Positions 15,413 to 23,433 of a DNA stretch of 34,276 nt are shown here, piece after piece. Source of the stretch: Candidatus Aenigmatarchaeota archaeon (GTDB lineage: Archaea > Aenigmatarchaeota > Aenigmatarchaeia > JACPZZ01); the NCBI GenBank assembly GCA_016177205.1, contig JACOVS010000023.1, positions 1 to 34,276 of the forward strand, written 5' to 3'. The number at the start of each line of letters is the position of its first letter. Positions within the stretch are counted from its first letter, which is position 1. The notes beneath the pieces are model-generated. The model saw only the letters and a program-made list of their open reading frames with translations. It had not been told where the DNA came from and did no database searches. Both the position numbers and the translations under genes were made by a program.

Positions 15413-15444
15413 TTACAGACCAACACACCGACGCGTGCCTAGCG
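15413..15444 (-). other. D-loop intron of tRNA-Asn, 32 nt
   Basis: A bulge-helix-bulge structure can be drawn. The outer helix is the D stem GCTC/GAGC. The central 4-bp helix is GTAG/CTGT (two wobbles). The 5' bulge is GTC, cut after GT, and the 3' bulge AAA, cut after AA. The inner hairpin GCT-A-GGCACGC / GTGTGTTGGT has ten pairs with one bulged A and a GTCG loop. One extra unpaired A lies in the outer helix. Cleavage restores the ordinary D arm GCTCAGTAGGTAGAGC. This is non-canonical intron position 20/21. Confidence 0.72.
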
Positions 15445-15553
15445 ACCTACTGAGCTACCGGGGCAACACTAGAAATTAGTTTGTTCAGCGCAAGGTTAAA
15501 TAGCTTGCAAATTCCTCGCTAAGGTATATTTACCAGAACACAATTCTTAGTTA

Positions 15554-16057
15554 ATGAAGCGTACTGGAGCAGCGCTCGCTTTAGCACTTGTTTTCTTATA
15601 TTTAACTGTGCCCGCAGCCGCAGACACGCCGGCAAGGGCGGCAAAGGAATCTGGGGGCATTTTATTCGAGTTAGGTATGTCCTCGTCTATTCCCAGGTCT
15701 TTAGACGATGTTACCATGACATTATCCCTATATAACGCGACAACAGGCAGGCTGATAACACCGGACGAGCTGCTGGTAAAAATATCGAAAACTGACACGG
15801 CGCTCTTCCCGCCCACGTCATTCAAGGCGCAGAAAGACAGCGTCGCAATATTCAGGTATACATTCCCGGAAGGCGGGAATTATGCAATAGGCTTCTCGGC
15901 ATCAAAATCGGATACAAGGGCTAATGCGACATTCGAATTTTTTGTTCAAAGGAGCGAGAACGAAACCACATCAAACCCGATTATCATAATCGTGGGGATA
16001 GTTGCCGTTATTCTGGTTCTTACCCCGTTCTTCATAAGATTCGTGAGCGGCTTTTAA
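15554..16057 (+). CDS. Secreted membrane-anchored surface protein, unknown function
   Basis: A 167-aa protein with a Sec-type signal peptide (MKRTGAALALALVFLYL, AAA cleavage region near residue 22). An extracellular ~110-residue beta-rich domain (DVTMTLSLYNATTGRLITPD, FPEGGNYAIGFSASKSD) resembles small immunoglobulin-like or copper-binding-like beta sandwiches. It ends in a C-terminal membrane anchor (PIIIIVGIVAVILVLTPFFI) with a short tail. Asparagines in NAT and NET motifs are possible N-glycosylation sites. A TATA-like GGTATATTTA at about 15525-15534 predicts a leaderless mRNA. No family is recognised. Its stop overlaps the convergent top6A stop by four bases (TTAA). Confidence 0.75.
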   Translation: MKRTGAALALALVFLYLTVPAAADTPARAAKESGGILFELGMSSSIPRSLDDVTMTLSLYNATTGRLITPDELLVKISKTDTALFPPTSFKAQKDSVAIFRYTFPEGGNYAIGFSASKSDTRANATFEFFVQRSENETTSNPIIIIVGIVAVILVLTPFFIRFVSGF

Positions 16058-17133
16058 TCCAGCCAGTCCTCGTTCTTTATTTTCTCCGGCAGATATTTGT
16101 CAGAAATAAACGATATCCCGCGCGCCGACAGCGCCTGTATTTCAGCCTTCGCCTTCCAATCCTTCATCATTTTGAATTGTCTCTGCCAGTCCTTGTTGTT
16201 CTTGAACCAGTCATAAGAACCAATTTGCTCTAGGCGTGAAAAGTCCACGTCCTTGAAATTGATGAAGTGTTTTTTAAGGTCGTATTTTTCTATGTCATCG
16301 GCTGTTATACCAAGGAATTTCGCGTTGGGAATCGAAAGCCGGTCTGAAATGTGCGCCAGGTTTATAGACCCGAATTTCAGCACGGAATAAATGTAAATTC
16401 CCCAGGGGTCAAAATCCGTAAGCACGTATATCGGCAGTTTGTACTGGGCCGAGAGTATTTGCAGCATCCTTCTTATTCCCCGGGTCGCCTGTCCTTGCGA
16501 CGATATTATTATGCAGTTCAATTTTTTCCAGACCTTGTCCTCGTTTAATCGTTCCCAAACGGCGGCTTTCTCCATGTATATGACGTATTTCGCATCGACT
16601 TTCTTGAATTTCAACTCCTCTATGTTCGAAGGTATCGACCAGCCTCCTGATCCGAGTTTAGACCAGTCAATCGTGTCCCCGGCGTCTTCTACAATTACGT
16701 TTCCTGCGACAGCGCCGAGCTTGTTCGCATTAATGTGCAATTGCTCGCGCCAGGATCCGGTTATCATCTCCAGGTCCTCAACAGCGTTGTCCGATTCCTG
16801 TTGTTCATCGACAACGTTTATCTTCGTGTTCGGGATTGTACGTTTAGCCATATAGAACACGTCTCTCAGCGAGGCGTGCTTGTTGTTATTCAACAGGTCT
16901 TTGCTTATCGCGCCGACTTCCACGGTTTGTAAGAATCTCCTAGCGTGCGCCACGTTGAAAAAGGATCTTACAAAAGTCTTGTCGCCTATTCTCAGGGTTT
17001 TGTCCTGGCGGTCGAAAACAACATTGGACAGCGCCCGCAAAGGTATTGTCATTGACGGATTTTTATCATCTTCTATGTCCTTGACTAGTTTCTTTCCCAG
17101 ATTGTCGAGTTTTTTAACCGCTTCGCCTGCCAT
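16054..17133 (-). CDS. top6A: DNA topoisomerase VI subunit A
   Basis: DNA-cleaving subunit of the A2B2 type IIB topoisomerase, homologous to Spo11. The 359 aa have an N-terminal winged-helix (CAP-like) domain with the catalytic tyrosine Tyr94 in HASLRDVFYMAKR. The more usual archaeal sequence is YY; here the first is Phe, as in yeast Spo11 (from memory). The Toprim domain supplies Glu188 (YMEKAAVWERL) and the DxD pair Asp240/Asp242 (LTDFDPWGIY), which bind magnesium. The ATG lies one base after the top6B stop, so the subunits are made from one message in a fixed order, B then A. Confidence 0.95.
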   Translation of the reverse strand: MAGEAVKKLDNLGKKLVKDIEDDKNPSMTIPLRALSNVVFDRQDKTLRIGDKTFVRSFFNVAHARRFLQTVEVGAISKDLLNNNKHASLRDVFYMAKRTIPNTKINVVDEQQESDNAVEDLEMITGSWREQLHINANKLGAVAGNVIVEDAGDTIDWSKLGSGGWSIPSNIEELKFKKVDAKYVIYMEKAAVWERLNEDKVWKKLNCIIISSQGQATRGIRRMLQILSAQYKLPIYVLTDFDPWGIYIYSVLKFGSINLAHISDRLSIPNAKFLGITADDIEKYDLKKHFINFKDVDFSRLEQIGSYDWFKNNKDWQRQFKMMKDWKAKAEIQALSARGISFISDKYLPEKIKNEDWLD

Positions 17134-17134
17134 T

Positions 17135-18748
17135 TTATTCGTCCTCTTTTTGTTTGACGCCCTCTTCCGGTTCCCCGGTATCCTCTATTACGATTTTCCC
17201 CTTCTTTAACATATTTTCAAGCTTTGAGGCAATTTTATGCTTGTCTGCGCCGCTTAGTCTTGAAATCGCATCAGCCACTTCCGGTATGTATTTTTCAAAC
17301 AGGCTTATTCTCATCGCCGCCTCGCCGGCTTTTCTCTTCTTGTTCACGTAAATGCTTAATTTCCTTCCAGCATCCTGCAGCGCCAGTTTCACTTCCTTGA
17401 TTATTTCCGGATAGGAAGCGATGTCCTCTTTCGATTCAGACGTGAACGGAACCCAGACAGACACTATGTGGACAAATATAGCAATCGGGCCAGTCGGTAA
17501 TGATGCGCCGGAAGCCTGCTCCAAACCGTAGCGCCGCCATTCAATTTCGCTGACAGCCTTTGCCAGCGCGCAGTCGCCCGCCTGGTACATTAACGGGACA
17601 CGGTTAGCGAACCTGTACAACGTCGCTACGGAATCCGGCGGCAGTTCTCCGCCGTACGCCAAACCGACCTCAACTTCGAAAGGGTTCCCCCGGTAAACGT
17701 CCGGCGACCTTGTTATCGCAACAACATACTCCGGGTTTAATTGTTTTTTTAGACCCTCTTCTATCAGTTTCTCGCGCAACGGAGACAAGCAGTCAAGAGG
17801 GGGTTTTATCAGTTGCACCTGTTGTATGGCCTGGAACAACTTTTCAACCTGCGGCCCGTCTATGTTCCTCGGGCTCACATCGTCGCCGAATTTGGCCAGT
17901 CGTATTATCTCCTTTGCGGAACTCTGGCCAACCCTGGAAAAATCCGTGGTGAAAAACCCTGTTAAAGTTCTAGCCTCGGTTGTGCGCAGCATTCGCCGCA
18001 AAATTCCTATCTCGACGCCGTGCGGATGCGGCTTAATCGATTTCGGCTCCTCGGGAAGCGTTTTTACCGAGCGTTCAAATTTTATTTTAACATCCGGAGA
18101 ATCGTAGATTATTTCTGCGTAAGGGTTTGACAGCGCAGTCTGCTTCAAATACTCTGAAACAGACTGCTGGTGTTCAACGTATTTGCCTTCCACCTCAAGT
18201 TCTATCTTCACACCGTGCCAGTTTTTCCCTTCCTTGATCTCTTCCTTGATTATTTCCGGTTCATTCTTGAACGTGTCAATCATAAGGTTCATGTAATGCG
18301 TTTTGCCGTCACCCGTCGATGTCGCAATCCGCGCAGGCTTTCCGCTTGTCAGTTGCGAATAAAGAACAGCGCCCGATATGCCTATGCCCTGCTGTCCGCG
18401 GCTCTGGAGGAGTTTATGGAACTTGGACCCGAACAAAAGTTTTCCAAATACGCGGCCGACATTCTGCTTTACAATGCCGGGCCCGTTATCTTCAACAGAT
18501 ATGACATACCTGTCTTTGATATCATCTACAGGTTTAACAGAAACCTTTATATCCGGAATTATTCGTGCAGTCTCGCACGCGTCCAAACTGTTATCGACAG
18601 CTTCCCTGACAACGGTCAGCAGCGCCTTCACTTTGTTGTCGTAGCCGAGAAGGTGGCGGTTCTTCTCGAAGAACTCCGAGACGGAAATCTCGCGCTGGTC
18701 CCTGGACAGCTCTTCAGCGCCTTTTACCTTGTCGGCTTTATCAGCCAT
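17135..18748 (-). CDS. top6B: DNA topoisomerase VI subunit B
   Basis: ATPase subunit of topoisomerase VI (537 aa). It has a GHKL fold with the N box VREAVDNSLDACE, G1 box EDNGPGI and G2 box RGQQGIGISGAVLYSQ. A helix-two-turn-helix region follows, then a transducer domain near residue 330-480 with the conserved lysine-containing segment LPTGPIAIFVHIVSVWVPFT. The C-terminal tail is short, without the Ig-like domain of some homologues. The start is ATG 18748 (MADKADKVKG); a TTG four codons earlier is possible. First gene of the top6BA operon. Confidence 0.95.
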   Translation of the reverse strand: MADKADKVKGAEELSRDQREISVSEFFEKNRHLLGYDNKVKALLTVVREAVDNSLDACETARIIPDIKVSVKPVDDIKDRYVISVEDNGPGIVKQNVGRVFGKLLFGSKFHKLLQSRGQQGIGISGAVLYSQLTSGKPARIATSTGDGKTHYMNLMIDTFKNEPEIIKEEIKEGKNWHGVKIELEVEGKYVEHQQSVSEYLKQTALSNPYAEIIYDSPDVKIKFERSVKTLPEEPKSIKPHPHGVEIGILRRMLRTTEARTLTGFFTTDFSRVGQSSAKEIIRLAKFGDDVSPRNIDGPQVEKLFQAIQQVQLIKPPLDCLSPLREKLIEEGLKKQLNPEYVVAITRSPDVYRGNPFEVEVGLAYGGELPPDSVATLYRFANRVPLMYQAGDCALAKAVSEIEWRRYGLEQASGASLPTGPIAIFVHIVSVWVPFTSESKEDIASYPEIIKEVKLALQDAGRKLSIYVNKKRKAGEAAMRISLFEKYIPEVADAISRLSGADKHKIASKLENMLKKGKIVIEDTGEPEEGVKQKEDE

Positions 18749-18810
18749 TTTATCAACCAAAGAAATCCCTTAATTATAAGCGGTCATAGTATATAAAATT
18801 CAGCGACTTT

Positions 18811-19446
18811 TCAGCTCTTTGCAGCCGTTATTATCACCTGGTTCCCCAGCGTGGGCGGGCAGATGGAACCGGGCAGCAGCAGGACATCCCGCACGTAGAC
18901 GCCGTTGGTGGAAACATTTTTTACCTTGAACCTGTGCGCGCGCAGAAATTCTTTTATCTTCTCCAGGTTGAAATCGCGGACATGAAACTTGTCGTCCTTG
19001 TGCTTGTCCGGATGGTCAAGTTTGGCCGCTCCGTACGTCGGGAATTTTCCGAAAATCATCTTGACCCTGTTTTTCAGGCAGCATATGTTGGGAAACGAAA
19101 ACACAAAAACACCTTTCGGTTTCAGGCATTTGTAAATTTGACCGAGAAAAACGTCCGTGTAAACGACGTGCTCGATGACTTCGCCCGCAACCGCAAAATC
19201 AAATTTATTTTTTAGGGCGTTCGGAAATTCCTTACCGTCGAAATTCATTATTATGTCGGCATCGTCGAAAATGTCGATGGTAGTGACATCAAAACCCCTG
19301 CTTTCAAACATCCTGGTAATGTAGCCTTTTTTGGTGTCGCCCACGTTTAGGATTTTCTTGCCACCGCCCGATTTTATCACGCTATCAACGATTATCTGCT
19401 GCCTTCTAAGGGTTTCATTGTCATTTGAGCCCGGCCATTTTGTCAT
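18811..19446 (-). CDS. Class I SAM-dependent methyltransferase
   Basis: A 211-aa Rossmann-fold methyltransferase. Motif I is ILNVGDTKKGYITRMFESRG with the acidic residue at TTIDIFDD, and the post-I/IV region is DFAVAGEVIEHVVYTDVFL. The C-terminal half (PNICCLKNRVKMIFGKFP, DKFHVRDFNLEKIKEFLRAH) resembles the Methyltransf_11/23-type lipid, quinone or sugar methyltransferases. The substrate cannot be told. The start is put at ATG 19446, about 5-7 nt after GGGGGATGA, which matches the 16S anti-SD; ATG 19452 lies too close to that site. It follows the KH gene and its end hairpin. Confidence 0.82.
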   Translation of the reverse strand: MTKWPGSNDNETLRRQQIIVDSVIKSGGGKKILNVGDTKKGYITRMFESRGFDVTTIDIFDDADIIMNFDGKEFPNALKNKFDFAVAGEVIEHVVYTDVFLGQIYKCLKPKGVFVFSFPNICCLKNRVKMIFGKFPTYGAAKLDHPDKHKDDKFHVRDFNLEKIKEFLRAHRFKVKNVSTNGVYVRDVLLLPGSICPPTLGNQVIITAAKS

Positions 19447-19462
19447 ATTCATCCCCCTTTGA

Positions 19463-19957
19463 TCAAACTTTCCTAAAGTTTGTTTTTTCCAAAAACCTGT
19501 AAACAGCCGCGTGCGACCTTCCGGTTAGCAGTTGGAGCACGGCCTGCTTTGCTATATCAGTTGATTCCCAGTCCCCTATGATCGATATGGTGTCGCCGTA
19601 TACCGAAACGTCACAGCCTGTAAATTGTTCGAGTAATTTCCTCGTCCTGCCCTTCGTACCTATGACGCGCGACTTTTGCGTTGCCCTTTTCTTCGGGCTG
19701 TACCCTTTCAGGCTGATAATCTCAAGCACGTTTTCGCCGCCCGAAAGTTTTAACGCCTTCTCCGGCGAAAACCCGCGGCCGATCGCGGTTATAATGTTCT
19801 TCGCGTCCATTACACCAATGGAGTCGCCCTTGATCTTCACGTCGTCGTCCACCGTTATTTCCGTTTCCGTGGTTTTTTCTATCTGTTTTTTCGCGGAGGC
19901 GTCCTTGCCGATTACCACGGCCTTTCTATCTTCGGGGAGTTTAACAAACTCTATCAT
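19463..19957 (-). CDS. KH-domain rRNA-processing protein, Dim2/Pno1-like
   Basis: A 164-aa RNA-binding protein with two KH domains. The first (residues ~5-75) lacks a clear GxxG; the second holds IGTKGRTRKLLEQFTGCDVSVYG, a good GxxG loop. The C-terminus GRSHAAVYRFLEKTNFRKV is a family hallmark (typically AVYRFLE...). The eukaryotic homologues help assemble the small ribosomal subunit at the 3' end of 18S rRNA, and archaeal homologues bind aIF2 and 16S precursor. The stop codon lies within a hairpin (19464-19482). It is near the aIF1A and NMD3 genes on the same strand, in a ribosome-maturation neighbourhood. Confidence 0.88.
   Translation of the reverse strand: MIEFVKLPEDRKAVVIGKDASAKKQIEKTTETEITVDDDVKIKGDSIGVMDAKNIITAIGRGFSPEKALKLSGGENVLEIISLKGYSPKKRATQKSRVIGTKGRTRKLLEQFTGCDVSVYGDTISIIGDWESTDIAKQAVLQLLTGRSHAAVYRFLEKTNFRKV
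19464..19482 (-). repeat. Stop-codon-spanning hairpin
   Basis: CAAACTTT (19464-19471) and AAAGTTTG (19475-19482) are perfect 8-bp inverted copies separated by three bases. On the minus strand the hairpin covers the last codons and stop of the KH gene and is followed by ATCAAAGGGGG. Nearly the same sequence occurs at 28635-28655. Confidence 0.6.
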
Positions 19958-20038
19958 ACAAAATCCCTTTTAAGAAAAGGTCTTTTGAAACCCCAAAAAC
20001 ACATTTCGGTTGTTCATGAAAGATTTCAATCTCCAACG

Positions 20039-20323
20039 TTATTTCATATAGCCCTGCTTCTTCATCCACGATACCTGCGTTGCCGTGTACCTCCACACGA
20101 GGTCACCGCGCTTATCGCCCTGGATTTTCCAGGGTTCAACGATTACGGTGTCGCCCGCGCGTATCCAGACTTTTTTCCTTAACCTGCCCGGTATCCTGCA
20201 TATCCTTGTTTTTCCGTCGTTGCAATCGGTCCTGAACCTATCCCCGCCTAGCAGTTCCAGTACGATGCCCAGTATTTCGCCTTGGCGCGGCAACCGCACG
20301 CGTTCTTGCTGTTGTTCTTCCAT
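20039..20323 (-). CDS. eif1A: Translation initiation factor 1A
   Basis: Small OB-fold factor that binds the A site of the small subunit during initiation (94 aa, normal length). The sequence RVRLPRQGEILGIVLELLGG, FRTDCNDGKTRICRIPGRLRKKVWIRAGD and IVEPW is characteristic. The start is ATG 20323 (MEEQQQERVRLP); a TTG lies four codons upstream. The C-terminus is short, as in archaea, without the eukaryotic acidic tail. It sits between the NMD3-like and KH genes on the same strand with gaps of 35-81 nt. Confidence 0.95.
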   Translation of the reverse strand: MEEQQQERVRLPRQGEILGIVLELLGGDRFRTDCNDGKTRICRIPGRLRKKVWIRAGDTVIVEPWKIQGDKRGDLVWRYTATQVSWMKKQGYMK

Positions 20324-20358
20324 AAAATTACCCAAATCCGTTCGGACTGTCAGTAGTA

Positions 20359-20961
20359 TTATTTGAACCTAAGCATAATAGTCTTCCTGTTGATGTGTTT
20401 TCCTTCTTTCATGCCGGCCATTGACGAAGATTCTTTGACTTCGGGCTTGAAACGCTTCTTCAAAAAACCGACCAGTTTGCTTCCCTCGGCGAATTTGATC
20501 ACGTAAAGGTCGACACCTTCCTTTTTTTGCTCGACCTTCGAAGTCCCGACCCACTTAGCGTATTCGTAGGGCTTTTCCCAGTTTCCCCTTAGCTGTATCA
20601 TGACTTCGTAATAACCGCCTCGCATGCGGGAACAGTTGTCGCAGGCGTTTTTCCTGGCGGAACCGCGAATTTCCAGTTCTCCGTCAAGGATGTTTTTCTT
20701 GTAGTCGACGGAGTATTTTACGGTGAAGTAGTTGCCGTGGTCTTCCACATCAACGTCAATAAGAAGGCCTATGTGCTTGATGCCGTCCTGAATCGCTTCT
20801 TCGAAACTTTTCCACGCGCCTTTGGAGAACCAGCGTTTGCATATGGGGCACATTATGAGTTTACCCCTAAACTCGGCCAGTGCGTGCGTTTTCGTAAAGC
20901 AGTCCTTGCACACGCCGTCTATTAATTCTCCTTCACGGCCGCATCTTGGACAAAAATCCAT
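20359..20961 (-). CDS. NMD3-like ribosome-associated zinc protein
   Basis: Archaeal member of the NMD3 family (COG1499), the counterpart of the eukaryotic 60S export adaptor. It is 200 aa. The N-terminal zinc-binding pairs are CPRC and CKDC (first 20 residues), CPIC near residue 38 and CDNC near residue 106, followed by the eIF5A-like/OB-type region (YYEVMIQLRGNWEKP, GVDLYVIKFAEGSKLVGFL). The C-terminal nuclear shuttling part is absent, as in archaea. ATG 20961 follows AAGGTGTGTT, a fair Shine-Dalgarno sequence; the frame runs open upstream through a hairpin-rich spacer. In archaea it probably acts in large-subunit maturation. Confidence 0.85.
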   Translation of the reverse strand: MDFCPRCGREGELIDGVCKDCFTKTHALAEFRGKLIMCPICKRWFSKGAWKSFEEAIQDGIKHIGLLIDVDVEDHGNYFTVKYSVDYKKNILDGELEIRGSARKNACDNCSRMRGGYYEVMIQLRGNWEKPYEYAKWVGTSKVEQKKEGVDLYVIKFAEGSKLVGFLKKRFKPEVKESSSMAGMKEGKHINRKTIMLRFK

Positions 20962-21000
20962 AACACACCTTCTTCGGTTGAGCTTTCTTTTTAAGACCAA

Positions 21001-21043
21001 GTAAGCTAATAGCTTACGGGTGCAGTTTTGCTTGTGCAAAACT
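21001..21043. repeat. Two adjacent hairpins between pilus locus and NMD3
   Basis: GTAAGCT/AGCTTAC (21001-21017, three-base spacer) and AGTTTTGC/GCAAAACT (21024-21043, four-base spacer TTGT) lie in the short gap after the 606-aa gene. Position at the end of the leftward pilus operon suggests transcript end formation. The second resembles the hairpin at 3-26 (core GTTTGC/GCAAAC). Confidence 0.55.
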
Positions 21044-21051
21044 AGCAAAGG

Positions 21052-22872
21052 TCAATCAAACCTTCTCGAATACCACAGCGTAACAAAGATCTGGTAAGGG
21101 TTTGCCAGGTCGCCGCTTTCAAATACGGTGTACGCCCGTGTTGAACTGCCGCCTAAAGAAGGGTTTTTTACATTAATAAACTCCTTTGGAGCCGACCAAA
21201 TTACCGCCGCGCGGACAAGGTTTTTAAAATCCTCGCCCCCTTGGTTGGCCGACACCCACACAGCCCTGCCCGCTTCCCTTTCGGTGATGCCGTCTTTTAC
21301 TATGACCGAAGCGACCGGGCCGTTGAGGCCGGAGTATTTGTTTTCGCTGCCCACCGCTATCCGCTCAACCCTGTCGTTGTCCGGATACGGGCCGGTCTCG
21401 GAAAAATCAACGAACTTGTACGTTTTGTTAAAGGAAAAATCCATGTTATTTTTTACGTTGAACGTGGTGTTGCGCAAAAATATCCAGTCAACCGCTGAAC
21501 TTTTCCATTTGGGCTCTTCCGAGAATTCGGGCGTCCGCAGGTCTATCGTGTGCGTTCCGACATCAAGCAAAACCGTGAACCCTTCAGGGTTCTCAACCCT
21601 GTTCCACCCCCACAAGCCGGCGAACGAGGCGTCCCGTTGAACGAACGGATCCACCAAAACCTCGGCACCGTTGTCAACGGACACGGTATACACCCTTTCT
21701 TTCTCCTTCGGCGTCGTTCCGCGATACGATCGCAGCCAAACTTCATACCTGTCAGGCCTGTTTACATTTATTGTTATTGTCACTTCGCTGTCCCTGGTAT
21801 CAGTCCACACCGCCTCCCCGTCAGAGCACAGGTCATCGCCTTCGCCTGTGCACAAGCCGTTGGCCGAGGCAAGCGCCCAGCCAGCGCCCGTTTCAGCTTC
21901 GGCCTTTTCGTTATAAGTTTGCGCGTGCACGCCCTTCAGCACCATGGAAAATCCGTTCAGGATAAAATTATCTCCCGCTATAAGCGGCCCCTCGTCCGCG
22001 TCGGCTTCGTTATTGTTGTTCTCGTCCACATAAACCACATAATCGCAATACGCCCCGCCTTCCGGCTTTTCGGAACTGTCTATTATCCAGAATTTTTTCG
22101 CAATTCCCCGCGTTTTAACAAGGCCCTCGTGCGTGCTGTTTGTGCACGATATGGGGCCGTTCAGGGCCGAATCCGACAGCAACGCAGCCGTGTTGTTCGA
22201 CGACCTGAAACCGTAAAAATATTTTTTAATGTCATAGCTTGCGTTTTCCGGATGGTCCGGGACTAAAATGCCGTTTGTTGAGGAGCCTGTCACGGAATCC
22301 GTAACCCATTTTAACCCGAAAACGTCCCTTAACACAGAATCGGAGTTTATTTGCGCCTGAGTAACGCCGGACAGGAGAATTACGCCTTTGTAGTTCTTGA
22401 GGAAATCGAGGAGTTTTTGCTTGTCCGCTTCCATGTTCTGGTAGTGCCCGTAGACTATTACGTCCAGCGAATTCCAGTCCTGGACTGCCGCGATGTCCGA
22501 AACCGCGAAATCAATTTTCCTTTCGTTCAAGTCGAAGTCGGCCAGGTGCCGTGCAAGTTCAGCCAACTCCGCAGCAGAACAAAAACATCCCACGAACACG
22601 CTCCTTTTTATGGCGTTCCTCAGGCCGAACTCGTATTCTATGGCGTCGGAAAAGAGTATGTTTCCTATCGAGGATGAAACAAACGAAGAGTTTTGCCAGT
22701 CGTCGCCGAGGACGTTCGCCGTGTAGACAACGTCCCTAGACAACAGCGAGAGGTAATTTCTCGCCCACGGCGTGTCTCTTGTGTAAAGGGAAGAAAACTG
22801 TGACAGCGCGAACAGCACTATCAATACGGATAGTATCATTTCGATGGTGTGTATGTAGCCTTTCTTTACCAT
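21052..22872 (-). CDS. Large pilus-locus surface protein with carbohydrate-binding-like domain
   Basis: A 606-aa protein with a prepilin-like N-terminus (MVKKGYIHTIEMILSVLIVLFAL; Gly followed by a hydrophobic helix with Glu at about +6), so probably processed by a class III signal peptidase and placed at the pilus. Residues ~100-190 (LDVIVYGHYQ, KNYKGVILLSGV) look like a Rossmann/GATase-like domain without catalytic residues I can name. Around residue 290, YVDENNNNEADADEG resembles a calcium-binding loop. Residues ~340-480 (DSEVTITINVNRPDRYEVWL, VGTHTIDLRTPEF, VDWIFLRN) resemble a CBM6-like beta sandwich. It is last in the pilus operon and overlaps the pseudopilin gene by 7 nt. A tip adhesin role is inferred. 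Confidence 0.65.
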   Translation of the reverse strand: MVKKGYIHTIEMILSVLIVLFALSQFSSLYTRDTPWARNYLSLLSRDVVYTANVLGDDWQNSSFVSSSIGNILFSDAIEYEFGLRNAIKRSVFVGCFCSAAELAELARHLADFDLNERKIDFAVSDIAAVQDWNSLDVIVYGHYQNMEADKQKLLDFLKNYKGVILLSGVTQAQINSDSVLRDVFGLKWVTDSVTGSSTNGILVPDHPENASYDIKKYFYGFRSSNNTAALLSDSALNGPISCTNSTHEGLVKTRGIAKKFWIIDSSEKPEGGAYCDYVVYVDENNNNEADADEGPLIAGDNFILNGFSMVLKGVHAQTYNEKAEAETGAGWALASANGLCTGEGDDLCSDGEAVWTDTRDSEVTITINVNRPDRYEVWLRSYRGTTPKEKERVYTVSVDNGAEVLVDPFVQRDASFAGLWGWNRVENPEGFTVLLDVGTHTIDLRTPEFSEEPKWKSSAVDWIFLRNTTFNVKNNMDFSFNKTYKFVDFSETGPYPDNDRVERIAVGSENKYSGLNGPVASVIVKDGITEREAGRAVWVSANQGGEDFKNLVRAAVIWSAPKEFINVKNPSLGGSSTRAYTVFESGDLANPYQIFVTLWYSRRFD

Positions 22873-23432
22873 ACGCCCACCGTGATGTTAATTACGCCGC
22901 CGTCTGTGTCCGGCGCGTAGCGGACTATCTGGTATCTCTGGGTGACTGAGGTTCTCGTGCTGACGCATTCCCAATTCTGCGACCCGGAAGGCGGGCACAA
23001 AAGCAGCCTTGAGGAGGTGTCGTAAATGGAAATGTCCAGGCACTTGTTTTCAGACAGCAAGTAACTTTTGAAGTCTGTGTAGCTGTCCGCGGGAAAATGC
23101 GTGTTTATGTTCAACCTTGATAAAATCCTGCCGTAACCCGCCTCTGTCGAGCATAACGTGTCCAGGTATTGCACCTTTGTCCTGTTTATCTTGTGATAAC
23201 CGCTTCCAAGGCCTATCCTCGGAGGGTCGTTGGGGTTCGCGTCCCAGACGCCGTCGTCAAATATCAGAAACTCGGATATCTGGAACGTCCTTGCCCGTAC
23301 AGCGTCGGAGTTGTGCTGCGACGTGAAAGGTGGTATTTCATTGTTTACAAAATTCATCACATACACAACAAGAAGTATGAAAGATACAACGGCTATTATG
23401 AATTCTACCGTGAACTGGCCTTTTCTTTTCAT
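22866..23432 (-). CDS. Pilin-like protein (class III signal peptide)
   Basis: A 188-aa protein starting MKRKGQFTVEFIIAVVSF: positively charged, Gly before the cleavage site, then Gln and Glu at +5, the textbook prepilin pattern. The rest is extracellular, with cysteines in CSTEAGYG, NKCLDIS, LLLCPP and WECVS that could form two disulfides. No known domain is recognised. It begins one base after the tadC stop and overlaps the start of the 606-aa gene, so it is translated with both. Confidence 0.75.
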   Translation of the reverse strand: MKRKGQFTVEFIIAVVSFILLVVYVMNFVNNEIPPFTSQHNSDAVRARTFQISEFLIFDDGVWDANPNDPPRIGLGSGYHKINRTKVQYLDTLCSTEAGYGRILSRLNINTHFPADSYTDFKSYLLSENKCLDISIYDTSSRLLLCPPSGSQNWECVSTRTSVTQRYQIVRYAPDTDGGVINITVGVW

Positions 23433-23433
23433 A

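Larger units (their letters stand above)
15315..15464 (-). tRNA. tRNA-Asn(GTT) interrupted at three sites
   Basis: The gene is 150 nt long on the minus strand; removing three insertions leaves 73 nt. The acceptor GCCCCGG/CTGGGGC has one G-T pair. The T arm is GGTTG, TTCGAGT, CAACC, and the discriminator is G as expected for Asn. After removal of the insertion at 15413-15444 the D arm is GCTC, AGTAGGTA, GAGC. After removal of 15383-15395 the anticodon arm is CATGG, CTGTTAA, CCATG with anticodon GTT. About 32 nt too many remain in the variable region (about 15341-15372), of which five should stay. CCA is not encoded. A TATA-like element at 15496-15503 (minus) lies about 35 nt upstream. Confidence 0.85.

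Noticed and set aside
15315..15464. Type II tRNA (Leu or Ser) with a long variable arm
   Set aside because: The anticodon loop reads GTT, the discriminator is G, and the 37/38 BHB fits Asn; the inserted variable region is far longer than any type II arm.
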